Positions 1 through 8,895 of a DNA stretch of 44,477 nucleotides are shown one piece after another. The stretch is from Cephaloticoccus sp. (lineage in GTDB: Bacteria > Verrucomicrobiota > Verrucomicrobiia > Opitutales > Opitutaceae). The position numbers and the translations under genes were made by a program. The notes beneath the pieces are model-generated. The model was given only the letters and a program-made list of their open reading frames with translations, was not told where the DNA came from and ran no database searches. Numbering within the stretch: position 1 is the stretch's first letter; every line of letters starts with the position of its first letter. Where the stretch lies: contig JAIPJW010000010.1 in assembly GCA_021734075.1 (NCBI GenBank), positions 1 to 44,477 on the forward strand, read 5' to 3'.

Positions 1-1
1 C

Positions 2-1408
2 GTGGCCCAAATTGAGGGCGCCCTGATCGACGCCCTGCCGCAAATGTGCCGGCAAACCGTCTTCCTGCTGGGCGGCGTCACGATGATCGCTCTCACCTCG
101 GGCCATCTGACCCTGGTGATGCTGGGCACGCTGCCGGTGCTGATAGCCGCCGCGGTGTTTTTCGGGCGGCGGTTGAGGCGCTATTCCCGGGAGACGCAGG
201 ACCAGTTGGCTGCCACCAACACGATCGTTGAGGAAACCCTCCAGGCCATTGCCAGCGTCAAGGCCTTTGCCAACGAAACCTTTGAAATGGGTCGCTACCA
301 TCAGGCCAATGCCCGGGTCCTCGCCGCGGCACTCGGGGCGGCCCGCTGGCGGGCGGTCTTTGTGGCCTTCTTCATTCTCGCGCTGTTCGGCGGCATTGTG
401 ATCGTGCTTTGGTTCGGCGCCAGCTTGCTGCAAAGCGGCGGCATCAGTCCGGGCGAACTCACCCGGTTCGTCCTTTACACCACGTTCGTTGCCGGGGCCA
501 TGGGCCAGTCAGCGGAACTGTTCAGCCAAATCCAAAAAACCGTCGGCGCCACCCAACGCGTGCGCGAACTCCTGCGCGAACCCATGGAAATCGCGAGCGT
601 TGCGGCCGCAGCACCGGTTGCCGGTCTGCCCGACCGCCTGCGGGGAGAAGTGGCGTTTGAAGCGATAAATTTCCGCTATCCCTCCCGTCCGGAGTCTGCC
701 GTCCTGCACGACATCACCCTGCACGCCCGACCCGGGGAGCGGGTGGCATTGGTCGGGCCCAGCGGCGCGGGCAAGTCCACCATCACGGCGCTCCTGTTGC
801 GGTTCTATGATCCCAATGGCGGCCGGCTCTTGATCGATGGGCGCGAAGCGCGCTCCTATCCCTTGGGTTGGTTGCGCGGGCAGATGGCAATCGTGCCGCA
901 GGATGTCCTGCTTTTCGGCGGCACCATTGCCGAAAACATCCGTTATGGGCGACCCGGGGCCAGTGATGCCGAGGTTCGGGCCGCGGCCCAACTGGCCAAT
1001 GCCGACGAGTTCATCGCCGCCTTCCCGGAGGGTTACGCCACCTTGGTCGGTGACCGCGGCATCAAGCTGTCCGGCGGCCAGCGCCAACGGGTCGCCATTG
1101 CCCGGGCCATCCTGAAGAACCCGGCCATTCTCATCCTGGACGAAGCCACGAGCTCGCTCGACAGCGAGAGTGAGCGCCTCGTGCAGGACGCGCTCGAGCA
1201 TTTGATGAAGGGACGCACCACCTTCATTGTCGCGCATCGTCTGGCGACCATCCGCACCGCCGACCGCATCGCCGTGATTGAGGCCGGCCGGATAGTCGAA
1301 CTTGGCAACCATGAGGAATTGTCGGCCCGGCCCGAGGGGCTCTACCGCCGGCTGAGCTCCCTGCAGTTTGGCCCACCTGGTGATGCGGCCCCGTTGGAGG
1401 TGTATTGA
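2..1408 (+). CDS. ABC exporter, fused TM and ATPase domains (5' partial)
   Basis: This is an exporter-type (MsbA-like) ABC half-transporter cut off by the window edge. The visible part has the last transmembrane helices (about residues 15-145) and a complete nucleotide-binding domain. The NBD shows a Walker A (GPSGAGKST, near 757-783), a Q-loop (VPQDVLLFGGT), an LSGGQ signature (near 1069-1083), a Walker B (ILILDEATSSLDS) and the switch histidine in VAHRLATI. A full protein of this class is about 580-600 residues, so roughly 120 N-terminal residues lie upstream. The GTG at base 2 is an artefact of the edge and not the real start. Such homodimers export lipids, lipid A or drugs across the inner membrane; the substrate cannot be read here. 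The nucleoside kinase gene follows 97 bp downstream. Confidence 0.93.
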   Translation: MAQIEGALIDALPQMCRQTVFLLGGVTMIALTSGHLTLVMLGTLPVLIAAAVFFGRRLRRYSRETQDQLAATNTIVEETLQAIASVKAFANETFEMGRYHQANARVLAAALGAARWRAVFVAFFILALFGGIVIVLWFGASLLQSGGISPGELTRFVLYTTFVAGAMGQSAELFSQIQKTVGATQRVRELLREPMEIASVAAAAPVAGLPDRLRGEVAFEAINFRYPSRPESAVLHDITLHARPGERVALVGPSGAGKSTITALLLRFYDPNGGRLLIDGREARSYPLGWLRGQMAIVPQDVLLFGGTIAENIRYGRPGASDAEVRAAAQLANADEFIAAFPEGYATLVGDRGIKLSGGQRQRVAIARAILKNPAILILDEATSSLDSESERLVQDALEHLMKGRTTFIVAHRLATIRTADRIAVIEAGRIVELGNHEELSARPEGLYRRLSSLQFGPPGDAAPLEVY

Positions 1409-1505
1409 CGCCCCCTGAAACCGGATTGCCCTGGACGGCCAATGGTGGAGAATCAGTGCCCTTTCGCTTTACACCACGTGCCCGCAACGGCCGCCCACTC
1501 TTCCC

Positions 1506-3251
1506 ATGTCTGCCATTCGCCTGATTTCCAAAAACCCACTCGTGCAAATCCACCTGCCGGATGGCCGCACCCTCGAGGGTCCGCGGGGCTCGTCCGTGGG
1601 GGATCTGCTCCAACCCATTGTCGACACCCTGCCCGCCCCCCTCGTCGGAGCAGTGATCAATGGTGAATTGCACGAACTCACCCGCCTGATCGAACTGGAA
1701 GCCCGGGTGATTCCCGTGACGATGGCGGATGCCGATGGCGCCCGCATCTACCGTCGCTCATTGACCTTCATTCTGGAAGTGGCCTTTTCCGCGCTCTTCC
1801 CGGCCCCGGCCAAGCTGTTCATCGAGCACTCCCTTTCCTCCGGCGGCTACTACTGCTCGGTGCAGGGACGCGGACCCCTCAACGTCGAAGAACTGCAGCG
1901 GGTCGAGACGGAGATGCAACGGCTCGTCGGGGAGGACCTGTCGTTCGGCGGCCGCGAAGTGACCGTGCAGGAGGCGATCGAACAGTTCACTGCCCGTGGT
2001 TTTGCCGACAAACCGCTGCTGTTGCGCCGACGGCGCAAACCCAAGATAACCCTCTACCGCGTGGGCAACCATGTGGACTACCACCATGGGTTCATGGTGC
2101 CTTCGACCGGCTACCTGAAGTGGTTCAAACTCTCGGTGGTCAACGGCGGCTTTGCCCTGCACTTTCCGCGCCGGCATGCCCCGACCACCGTCGCCCCGCT
2201 GGTCGACAATCCGCAGCTGGTCCGCGCCTTCCGCCAATACGGGGACTGGCTGACCCGCCTCGGCATCCAAAGCGTGGGGGCACTGGACGATGCCATCCTC
2301 AACGGTCGCAGCCGCGAGATCATCCTTGTTTCGGAGGCCCTGCACGAACAGCACATCGCCACCATCGCCCGTCAGATCGCCGAAAAACGCGATCAGGCCC
2401 GGTTGGTCTTGATCTCGGGGCCCTCCTCCTCGGGCAAGACCACCTTCTCGCGGCGCCTCGCGATCCAACTGCTGTCGCAGGGGCTTTCGCCCTTCGCCCT
2501 CGAACTCGACAACTATTTTCTCGGACATGACCGCACCCCGCGGGATGAGTCGGGCCAGATGGATTTCGAGACGATCGACGCGCTGGACCTTGCGCAACTG
2601 GGCGACCACCTCGCTCGCCTGCTCGCGGGAGAGGAAGTGCAGTTGCCCCGTTTCAATTTTCACGCGGGCCAGCCGGAAACGGGGGAAACCGTGCGTCTGC
2701 GACCGGGCCAACTGATCATCCTCGAGGGCATTCATGGCCTGAATCCGCGGCTGATCTCGGCGGAACTGGCCGCGCAATCTTTCAAGGTCTACGCCTCGGC
2801 GCTGACCCAGCTCAATCTCGACCGGCACAACCGCATCTCCACCACGGACACGCGGCTCCTCCGCCGCATCGTGCGCGATGCCCGCGAACGCGGCTACAGC
2901 GCCACGCAGACGATTGCGCGCTGGGAATCGGTGCGACGCGGCGAGAAGCGTCACATATTTCCGCACCAGGAAAATGCCGATGTCATGTTCAACTCGGCCC
3001 TGGCCTACGAACTCTCGGTGTTGCGTCCACTCGCCGAGCCCTTGCTGCGCCAGGTGGAACACGGCACCCCCGAATGGATCGAGGCCCGGCGCTTGTTGTC
3101 CTTCATCGAGTGGTTCCTGCCGATAGAGACCGATGCGGTGCCCGACAACTCGATCCTGCGCGAATTCGTCGGCGGCTCCAACCTGAAGGATTTTAAGGTT
3201 TGGGGCGCATGGGCCGAACCCCGGGAATCAGGTATGCCTGATGCCCGCTGA
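1506..3251 (+). CDS. TGS-domain nucleoside (uridine-type) kinase
   Basis: This 581-residue protein has three parts. The N-terminal ~70 residues read as a TGS/ubiquitin-like fold (VQIHLPDGRTLEGPRGSSV). Residues about 75-230 resemble the second domain of threonyl-tRNA synthetase. The C-terminal half is a uridine-kinase/phosphoribulokinase-type P-loop domain, with Walker A GPSSSGKTTFSRR (Lys about 311), followed by ELDNYFLG, FETIDALD and ILEGIHGLNP. Proteins with this architecture are annotated as nucleoside kinases in Bacteroidota, Firmicutes and Verrucomicrobiota. They are expected to phosphorylate uridine or cytidine in the cytosol with ATP or GTP. The length is typical. No aminoacylation role is expected, because the synthetase catalytic core is absent. 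The substrate is inferred, not seen. Confidence 0.88.
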   Translation: MSAIRLISKNPLVQIHLPDGRTLEGPRGSSVGDLLQPIVDTLPAPLVGAVINGELHELTRLIELEARVIPVTMADADGARIYRRSLTFILEVAFSALFPAPAKLFIEHSLSSGGYYCSVQGRGPLNVEELQRVETEMQRLVGEDLSFGGREVTVQEAIEQFTARGFADKPLLLRRRRKPKITLYRVGNHVDYHHGFMVPSTGYLKWFKLSVVNGGFALHFPRRHAPTTVAPLVDNPQLVRAFRQYGDWLTRLGIQSVGALDDAILNGRSREIILVSEALHEQHIATIARQIAEKRDQARLVLISGPSSSGKTTFSRRLAIQLLSQGLSPFALELDNYFLGHDRTPRDESGQMDFETIDALDLAQLGDHLARLLAGEEVQLPRFNFHAGQPETGETVRLRPGQLIILEGIHGLNPRLISAELAAQSFKVYASALTQLNLDRHNRISTTDTRLLRRIVRDARERGYSATQTIARWESVRRGEKRHIFPHQENADVMFNSALAYELSVLRPLAEPLLRQVEHGTPEWIEARRLLSFIEWFLPIETDAVPDNSILREFVGGSNLKDFKVWGAWAEPRESGMPDAR

Positions 3252-3382
3252 GTCCGGAGCAATGTCCGCCGCCATCATTCCGCGGGCATGAGGGTGATTC
3301 CTCCCGCATGCTCAATCCTGCTCAAGCCACCCCGGCGGCAAATTCATCGACGCCCGGCACGGTTTTCATTCATCATCGAGTC

Positions 3383-4432
3383 ATGACAAATTCGCGTGAA
3401 CTGGGCTTTGGCATCATTGGCAGTGGTATGATTGCGAATTACCATGCCCTCGCGATTAGCGAATGTGCCGGAGCCAGACTCGTCGGCGTGGCCAGTCGCA
3501 ACGCCGCCACCGCCGAGACCCTTGCGACCAAACATGGCGCCGCAGTGCATACCACGGATATCGCGGCCTTGGTTGCACGTGAGGACATCCAGGTGATCTG
3601 CATCACCACCCCCAGCGGGGCTCACCTCGAACCCGCCCTCGCCGCCCTCCGCGCCGGCAAACATCTCGTCATCGAGAAGCCGCTCGAGATCACCGTCGAG
3701 CGCGTGGACGAACTGCTCGCCGCCGCGGCCCGGGCCGGCGTCGTGGTCGCACCCATCTTTCAGGCTCGTTTCGGCGCCAATGCCCGGTTGATCAAGACCG
3801 CGCTCGAAACCGGACGCTTCGGGCGGCTGGTTCTCGCCAGCGCCTATGTGAAGTGGCATCGCGCCACCGCCTATTATCAGGGGTGGAAGGGCACGAAGGC
3901 CCTCGACGGCGGCGGCGCCACCATGAACCAGGGCATTCACGGCATCGACCTGCTGCAATGGTTTGCGGGCATGCCGGTCGAGGTCTTTGGTCGCACCACG
4001 CGGCGCGTGCACACGGGGATCGAAAGCGAGGACACCGCCGTCGCCACCCTGCGCTATGCCGACGGCGCACTCGGCACCATCGAAACCAGCACCGCGGCCT
4101 GGCCGGGCTGGTCGCGCCGCATTGAACTTTGCGGCGAACAGGGTTCGGTCTGCCTCGAGGATGACACGATCACCCAGTGGGATTTCCGCACCACCCAACC
4201 CGGGGACGAAGCGATTCGCCATGCGGGCGCCGACACCGCGCTGGGGTCCGGCTCGAGCGACCCCAAGGCCATCAGCCATCAGGGGCATCTGCGCCAGATT
4301 CAGGATCTCGTGAAACGCCTGCGCGATGGCACTCCTCTCGGAATCGACGGACTGGAAGCGCGCAAATCGGTCTCGCTCATTTGTGCCCTCTATGCATCGG
4401 CCGCCAGCGGCCAACCCGTCGTGCCCCGGTGA
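3383..4432 (+). CDS. Gfo/Idh/MocA family NAD(P)-dependent oxidoreductase
   Basis: This 349-residue protein belongs to the sugar/inositol dehydrogenase family. It opens with a Rossmann motif (GFGIIGSGMIANYHA), then ICITTPSGAHLEPALAAL and the family EKP signature (VIEKPLEIT), whose Lys helps catalysis. The C-terminal half is the alpha/beta substrate domain, with GGGATMNQGIHGIDLLQWFAG carrying the conserved Asp/His area. An in-frame ATG at 3308 would add 25 residues of non-family sequence (MLNPAQATPAAN...), so the ATG at 3383 is preferred because it places the Rossmann fold at the N-terminus. The substrate is not identifiable. It probably acts on a sugar or sugar acid, in line with the catabolic genes downstream. 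It converges with a decayed glycosidase remnant. Confidence 0.9.
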   Translation: MTNSRELGFGIIGSGMIANYHALAISECAGARLVGVASRNAATAETLATKHGAAVHTTDIAALVAREDIQVICITTPSGAHLEPALAALRAGKHLVIEKPLEITVERVDELLAAAARAGVVVAPIFQARFGANARLIKTALETGRFGRLVLASAYVKWHRATAYYQGWKGTKALDGGGATMNQGIHGIDLLQWFAGMPVEVFGRTTRRVHTGIESEDTAVATLRYADGALGTIETSTAAWPGWSRRIELCGEQGSVCLEDDTITQWDFRTTQPGDEAIRHAGADTALGSGSSDPKAISHQGHLRQIQDLVKRLRDGTPLGIDGLEARKSVSLICALYASAASGQPVVPR

Positions 4433-4448
4433 CAGGTCTGGCCGAGGA

Positions 4449-4694
4449 TCAGGTCTGGTCCACGGCAACCGCAAGGTCCACGGCGGCAAGCAAACCGGTG
4501 ACGATGAACCCGAGATCGCGAATGTTGGCCCGGTCAAGCCTGGGATAATAGACCTCGTTGACGATCCCGTGTGAAAGTGTGAACCAAAGTTGGCTCTCCA
4601 CCGTGGTGCTGGTGCCCACGCCGCTCTTCGCGCTGGAGGTCCAGCGGGCCTCACAGCCGGGTCCTCCGGGGGCGGATAACAGAGCGGTATTCAT
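4449..4694 (-). pseudogene. Remnant of a GH15 glucodextranase/glucoamylase N-terminus
   Basis: An 81-residue reading frame matches only the start of bacterial GH15 glucodextranase/glucoamylase proteins. APGGPG, RWTSSAKSGVGTSTT, LWFTLSHGIVNEVYYPR and RDLGFIVT follow the family order (N-terminal beta-sandwich domain). After GFIVT the frame runs into GLLAAVDLAVAVDQT and a stop at 4449-4451, so the remaining several hundred residues, including the (alpha/alpha)6 catalytic domain, are missing. No continuation is visible in the 380-bp gap between neighbouring genes. I read this as a deletion remnant of a gene for starch or dextran breakdown. The family match is from memory of the motif pattern; it is strong for this short stretch. 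A short functional peptide is unlikely. Confidence 0.72.
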
Positions 4695-4815
4695 GCGTGG
4701 AATTGGCTGAGTTTTTTCCAACCCGGCCCGGTCGGCAAACCCAGACCGCCATTGACCGCGCATTGCCCGGCTGCGTTCCCCGCGATTTGGTGGTTAATTT
4801 TCCCCGGCCCCGGAC

Positions 4816-5925
4816 TCAAGCCAGCTCCAGCATCGTCCCGGCGATGTGCCGGGGACCATCGGCTAGGTTGTAATAATACGTCACGAGCACATGGGTCGCG
4901 TCCAATTGCACGGACCAGGGATAACCGATGTCACCCGTGCCCGCATCATCGCGCAGGATCATTTCCGGTGCCGTGGCGTAGTCGGTGCACTCGGCATTGA
5001 GGATGCGAGCGCGAATCCCAAATGGTTCATGACGGTAACCGTAGACCAGCAGCACCCGGTCGTCGGGCAGGCGCAACGCCTGCAGGGGATGACCTTGAAA
5101 TCCCATGCCCTGCCAGGGTTGAAAACTTTTGCCTCCATCGGTCGAACGCGCGATGCAGGCCTCATCATCGAAATCGGCCGTGCGCAGAAAGGCCACGAGG
5201 TCGCCCGCCGGGGTTTCGTAGATCGAAGTTTCATTGAATGAAATCCGGGCGTCGGTCGCCACCGGACAGGAGTAGCGCCACGACTGCCCTTTGTCTTCGG
5301 AAATCAACAGATGATTGTTGGTGTGGTGCGATCCCGCCGTTTCGTGCGCCGCACAAACCCAGAAGATCCGGCCATCCCGTCCCTCCACCATCGCCCCGCG
5401 ATTGTAGGCCGGCAGCGGCTTGCCATACGGATCGAGCAGGATTTCCGTTGGGATGCGGGGCGGATAGACCGGCCCCTGCCAGGTCCGGCCGCCGTCGTTC
5501 GACTTCACAAGGTAACCCCCATTGAAGACCACATCCGGAACCGGGGAAAAAACCGGCTGCTTGAGTTGGGCAATCCTGGCCGTCGGGATGAAGGTCCAAC
5601 CGTAGCTGGCACAGAGCAGGGTGCCGTCGCGCAGTTGCAACAGGCAGGGATCCTGGGATCCCCCGATCGCATCGGCATAAATCAGCTCGGGCTCCTTGGT
5701 CCAGGTTTCCCCATCCCGGGAACGGACCAGCACGAGATAACTGTTGGGATCCACGTGCGTGATTTTGTCCTGACCCCAAATCCGTCGATCCGGCGCCCGG
5801 CGAAAGGCCACGAGCACCTCGCCATCCGGCCGTCGCACGACCGAGGGAAACGCCGCATAGAATCTGGCATCCTCATAAATGATCAGGTCCTTCACTTTGC
5901 GCCAGGTGGGGGGAGATGGGCTCAT
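4816..5925 (-). CDS. BNR/Asp-box sialidase-like exo-glycosidase
   Basis: This 369-residue protein is a six-bladed-propeller (sialidase superfamily) protein. Asp-box repeats are visible at SRDGETW, SNDGGRTW, SEDKGQSW and STDGGKSF. Near the N-terminus, YAAFPSVVRRPDGEVLVAFRRAP has the Phe-Pro-Ser...Arg pattern of the first blade, where the arginine triad begins. There is no signal peptide, so it may be cytosolic, acting on imported oligosaccharide, or use an unrecognised start. Proteins of this type in Verrucomicrobiota and Planctomycetota occur in many polysaccharide loci and are often not true sialidases. Real sialic acid genes (epimerase, kinase, NanE) are not seen nearby, so a sialic-acid substrate is uncertain. 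It is the last gene of the leftward IclR-linked run. Confidence 0.85.
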   Translation of the reverse strand: MSPSPPTWRKVKDLIIYEDARFYAAFPSVVRRPDGEVLVAFRRAPDRRIWGQDKITHVDPNSYLVLVRSRDGETWTKEPELIYADAIGGSQDPCLLQLRDGTLLCASYGWTFIPTARIAQLKQPVFSPVPDVVFNGGYLVKSNDGGRTWQGPVYPPRIPTEILLDPYGKPLPAYNRGAMVEGRDGRIFWVCAAHETAGSHHTNNHLLISEDKGQSWRYSCPVATDARISFNETSIYETPAGDLVAFLRTADFDDEACIARSTDGGKSFQPWQGMGFQGHPLQALRLPDDRVLLVYGYRHEPFGIRARILNAECTDYATAPEMILRDDAGTGDIGYPWSVQLDATHVLVTYYYNLADGPRHIAGTMLELA

Positions 5926-5977
5926 GGTTTAGTCTGCGGGTTTGGAATTGGTCGGTAAGCGGAATGTCGATGCCCGG

Positions 5978-7711
5978 TCATGCACTGCCGGGCCGTATCG
6001 CCACCTCGATACACACAACGGTGAGGGGGGTCTCGTTGCCGTTTTCGATGGTGATCTCGTTCCAGCCGTCCCGCACCAGCTCAAGTGGAAAACGGTAATT
6101 GCAGCCGGTGTGCTCCGGTGTGAGCTGCGTGAGGGGGCCGCAGGGAAACAGCAGCGCGTTGCTCACCACGTGCTCCAACCGGGGCCAGCAACCGTTGAAG
6201 GCCACGGACAGGACTGCCTTGGGATCAGCCGCCTTGAGCACGATCTGGATCACGAGTTCCAGACCGCGGTCGGCGGGCTCGGCACACATCGGGAGGCGAA
6301 AGGACCGGTTCCACCATTTTTCCAGGGTCGCCGGCAACTGCGGGGTGACCTCGAACGGCGGCAGCACCAGCCCGTGTCCGCTCATGGAAAATGAATAATG
6401 CTTCGGCTGGCCGCGCAACCACTCGAGCCGGTCGATATTGCGCAACGCGGTGTAATCGGAAATCAGGCCGGGGATGCGACCCGGGTCGGTGCAGTAAAAA
6501 TTGAACCACTCGATCCCCTCCGCCCCGAGCACCAGTTTGCCGGCCGCATTGGCGCGCAGCATTTCGTGACTCGAGGATATAAAGCGAATCCCCTGGGTGT
6601 GGTTGAGCGTCGGAGCATGGGTGGGCAGCGGGTTGGCCCCGTCTTCAATCACCCCATAGATCGTCACCCGTTCGCCCAGTTGCCGCCGCAATGTGTCATG
6701 CGGCATCTCCCACGAGGTGCACCAGAAGCCGGATGGCGCCACGAAATCGATCACCCCCTCGCGACAAAGCGTGACCACATCAAGCCCGATGCTTCTCAAC
6801 GTATCCAATTGCCCGGGAATGCGCAGTCCCAAGGGATAAGGCCGCCCCGTCGCCTGCGCGCGCCGTTGCGTCAGGGCACGCACTTCGCGCAGCCAGTCAC
6901 TCATCATATCGATGGTGGCTTGCGATGCATTGGGTTCACAGCACAACGGCTGCCGCCACCAATCGAGTTCGAGCCCTTCGTAATCGTAGTCCTCCACCAC
7001 CTCCTTGATCTGGGCCATCATCAAGTCGCGCACCTCCACCTTTTCATAATTCAGGCCGGTGCGGTATCCCGGCTCAAACATGGTCGGCGCATAGCCGCTG
7101 TGCTTCAGCCGCATCGCCGGATTCTTCAGCAAGGGCAGGTTGAAAAAACTGCCGTCGATATTCTTGTGCCCGTGATAGTCGTTCATCCGCACACTGACCC
7201 AGGGAGCCACGCCGCGGCGCCGGCAGGCCTTGGCGGCCTCGGCCAGCCAGTCCACCCCGGCATCGAGCAGATCCTGATACAGATTCATGAACGCCATGAT
7301 CCGGTCGATGAAGCGCTCCACGTCCGCCGGCTCGGTCGCACCCTGGCAAACCGCGTGCCCGCGAAAATACTCGCGATCACCCCGCACGTAGCCGTCGAGA
7401 ATGGTAGGGATGACCTTGCTCGGATACCACGCGCGGCAGGCATTGGCATTGACCAGGAACGTGTCGATCCCGTTGTCCGCCAGTTCATCCACATAGCGAT
7501 GGATCGCGGAAGCCTTGAACGGGCCGCCCACCGGAACGGTCGCGGGATCAAGGATGCCGCTTTGCGCCTCGTTCACCCGCTGCAGCTTGAAATCCTCGGG
7601 CTGCCATTTTTCCGGATTGTAGAAAAAGACGCAGGTGTCGCCGTTGAACAGATTGCGATGCCGGGTAGAGAGTCTCTCCGATCCGTGGGGCCCGACGGGG
7701 TTGGGGTTCAT
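5978..7711 (-). CDS. GHL-type TIM-barrel glycoside hydrolase-like protein (paralogue A)
   Basis: This 577-residue protein reads as a TIM-barrel glycosidase-like enzyme followed by a beta-sandwich C-terminus. Landmarks are AWYPSKV (about 94-100), VSVRMNDYH (172-180) and YEGLELDWWRQP (244-255); the acidic residues at the strand end are candidate catalytic residues. The C-terminal ~110 residues (LVIQIVLKAADPKAVLSVAFNG, ELVRDGWNEITIENG) look like a carbohydrate-binding or jelly-roll module. The same landmark set recurs in the gene at 41388-42821, so the two are distant paralogues. No signal peptide is visible. It sits 10 bp downstream of the D-threonine-aldolase-like gene in the same run. The exact family (GHL/DUF187-like) is my best guess and the substrate is unknown. 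Confidence 0.68.
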   Translation of the reverse strand: MNPNPVGPHGSERLSTRHRNLFNGDTCVFFYNPEKWQPEDFKLQRVNEAQSGILDPATVPVGGPFKASAIHRYVDELADNGIDTFLVNANACRAWYPSKVIPTILDGYVRGDREYFRGHAVCQGATEPADVERFIDRIMAFMNLYQDLLDAGVDWLAEAAKACRRRGVAPWVSVRMNDYHGHKNIDGSFFNLPLLKNPAMRLKHSGYAPTMFEPGYRTGLNYEKVEVRDLMMAQIKEVVEDYDYEGLELDWWRQPLCCEPNASQATIDMMSDWLREVRALTQRRAQATGRPYPLGLRIPGQLDTLRSIGLDVVTLCREGVIDFVAPSGFWCTSWEMPHDTLRRQLGERVTIYGVIEDGANPLPTHAPTLNHTQGIRFISSSHEMLRANAAGKLVLGAEGIEWFNFYCTDPGRIPGLISDYTALRNIDRLEWLRGQPKHYSFSMSGHGLVLPPFEVTPQLPATLEKWWNRSFRLPMCAEPADRGLELVIQIVLKAADPKAVLSVAFNGCWPRLEHVVSNALLFPCGPLTQLTPEHTGCNYRFPLELVRDGWNEITIENGNETPLTVVCIEVAIRPGSA

Positions 7712-7721
7712 AAATTATTGT

Positions 7722-8813
7722 CTATTGCACCTTGCCGCGCGCATCGACGGACCAGCGACCCTCCACGCTATCGCCCGCGACCACCGTGACAAAATCCGTC
7801 AGGTTGATCACCGGACATACATGCGCCGGCATGAGCTGCAGCCGGTCGCCGATCTTGAGCGCGTCAACATCCGCGCCGCGCAGATAACCATGTTCCTCGT
7901 TGAGTCGCACCGCCTGGATGTCGCGCCCGTCGACCGCCATGGCGTGCACGCCCAGTGCGGTCTTGTCGGACGAAAACACCTTGGAGCCGGCATCAATCAG
8001 GGCCAGCCCCGGTTCGGGCCGGTCGACCACCGTGACAAGCACATGAATCGCCACCTCCGCCGGTGTCATGACCTTGGAGGTAACGGCCAATGCCATGTCT
8101 CCAAACATATAGGCGCCGGGCCGCACCACCTGCACCCGACCGGTCGCGGCCATCATGCGAGCGGTGACACTGCAACCCGGACACAGGGGCAATGCCGGAT
8201 CAATCGCATCACGGATCTCGCTCACCCGATCCAGCACCGCCTGGGCTTGGGCGGCCTGCTCCTCCGGTTTTGCGCCGTAAATTTGACCCTCGTGCGTGTA
8301 GATGCCGACGAGTTTCAGCTGGGGGCAGTCGGCCACGATGGCCGCCACGGCCCGGGCCGCCGCCACCTCGCGCACCCCTTCGCGGTGCAGGCCGGTGTCG
8401 ACCGCCAGCATCACTTGCAGCGTCCGGTTCGTCGCCACCGCCACCTTCACCAGCGCCTCGGTCTGCGCCACACTCGTGGCGGCCACGCGCAGCTCGTCCA
8501 ATTGGTCCGCCAGTGCCGCCAGCCGCGGCGCCACGCGCACATCGACCAGTGAGTGCGCGATAAAAATCCGCTTAACCCCCGAGGGCAGCATCGCCTCGGC
8601 TTCACCGACCTTGGCACAGGTCAGACCGCGGGCGCCGGCCGCCAGTTGCCGGCGCGCCACCTCGACCATCTTGTGCGTCTTGATGTGCGGCCAGAGTTCG
8701 ACGCCGTGCGCATGGCAGACCTCCTGCATCGCACGGATGTTTTTCTCCATCCGCGGGCGATCCAACAGGACCACCGGGGTCGCGAGTTCAGCAATTGTTG
8801 GGATGGCCGTCAT
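7722..8813 (-). CDS. D-threonine aldolase / D-serine dehydratase-like PLP enzyme
   Basis: This 363-residue protein is a fold-type III (alanine-racemase-like) PLP enzyme. The N-terminal barrel carries TPVVLLDRPRMEKNIRAMQ and the PLP-lysine region WPHIKTHKMVEVARRQL. The C-terminal beta domain has the family metal-binding segment (EEHGYLRG and HVCPVINLTD, with His and Cys). The family includes D-threonine aldolase, D-3-hydroxyaspartate aldolase and metal-dependent D-serine dehydratase, which cleave or deaminate D-beta-hydroxy amino acids. Which reaction applies cannot be decided from motifs. Its neighbours are an SDR, an amidohydrolase and, across the IclR gene, an aminotransferase, an M81 hydrolase and RidA. 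That set suits breakdown of an amino-substituted hydroxy acid. Confidence 0.9.
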   Translation of the reverse strand: MTAIPTIAELATPVVLLDRPRMEKNIRAMQEVCHAHGVELWPHIKTHKMVEVARRQLAAGARGLTCAKVGEAEAMLPSGVKRIFIAHSLVDVRVAPRLAALADQLDELRVAATSVAQTEALVKVAVATNRTLQVMLAVDTGLHREGVREVAAARAVAAIVADCPQLKLVGIYTHEGQIYGAKPEEQAAQAQAVLDRVSEIRDAIDPALPLCPGCSVTARMMAATGRVQVVRPGAYMFGDMALAVTSKVMTPAEVAIHVLVTVVDRPEPGLALIDAGSKVFSSDKTALGVHAMAVDGRDIQAVRLNEEHGYLRGADVDALKIGDRLQLMPAHVCPVINLTDFVTVVAGDSVEGRWSVDARGKVQ

Positions 8814-8843
8814 GGTATTTTGAAGTGTTGAGTGCTCTCTCCG

Positions 8844-8875
8844 ACTTGTCCGCCAAAGCCTCGGCGAAGGCGGAA
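8844..8875. repeat. Imperfect hairpin repeat, GTCCGCC...GGCGGA type
   Basis: In the 82-bp gap between the PLP-enzyme gene and the SDR gene, CTTGTCCGCC and GCGAAGGCGGAA flank an AGCC/GGC core and can pair as an interrupted stem. A close relative lies at 43005-43037 (same CTTGTCCGCC start, AGCGAAGGAGGAA end). Position between genes and recurrence suggest a dispersed REP-like element. It could also be a weak attenuator between the two genes. Confidence 0.6.
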
Positions 8876-8895
8876 TCCCGCCGCGTTAAGCTTCC

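Noticed and set aside
4816-5925. Sialic acid utilisation locus
   Set aside because: A sialidase-like protein and a DapA-family aldolase are present, but nanE, nanK, epimerase and a sialic acid transporter are absent and the aldolase is 11 kb away in another group.
6398-7789. Long plus-strand ORF of 463 codons opposite the GHL-type gene
   Set aside because: It is antisense to a gene with clear family motifs, has repetitive low-information composition (many His, Arg, Gly, Pro) and no recognisable domain. GC-rich codons leave such open frames by chance.
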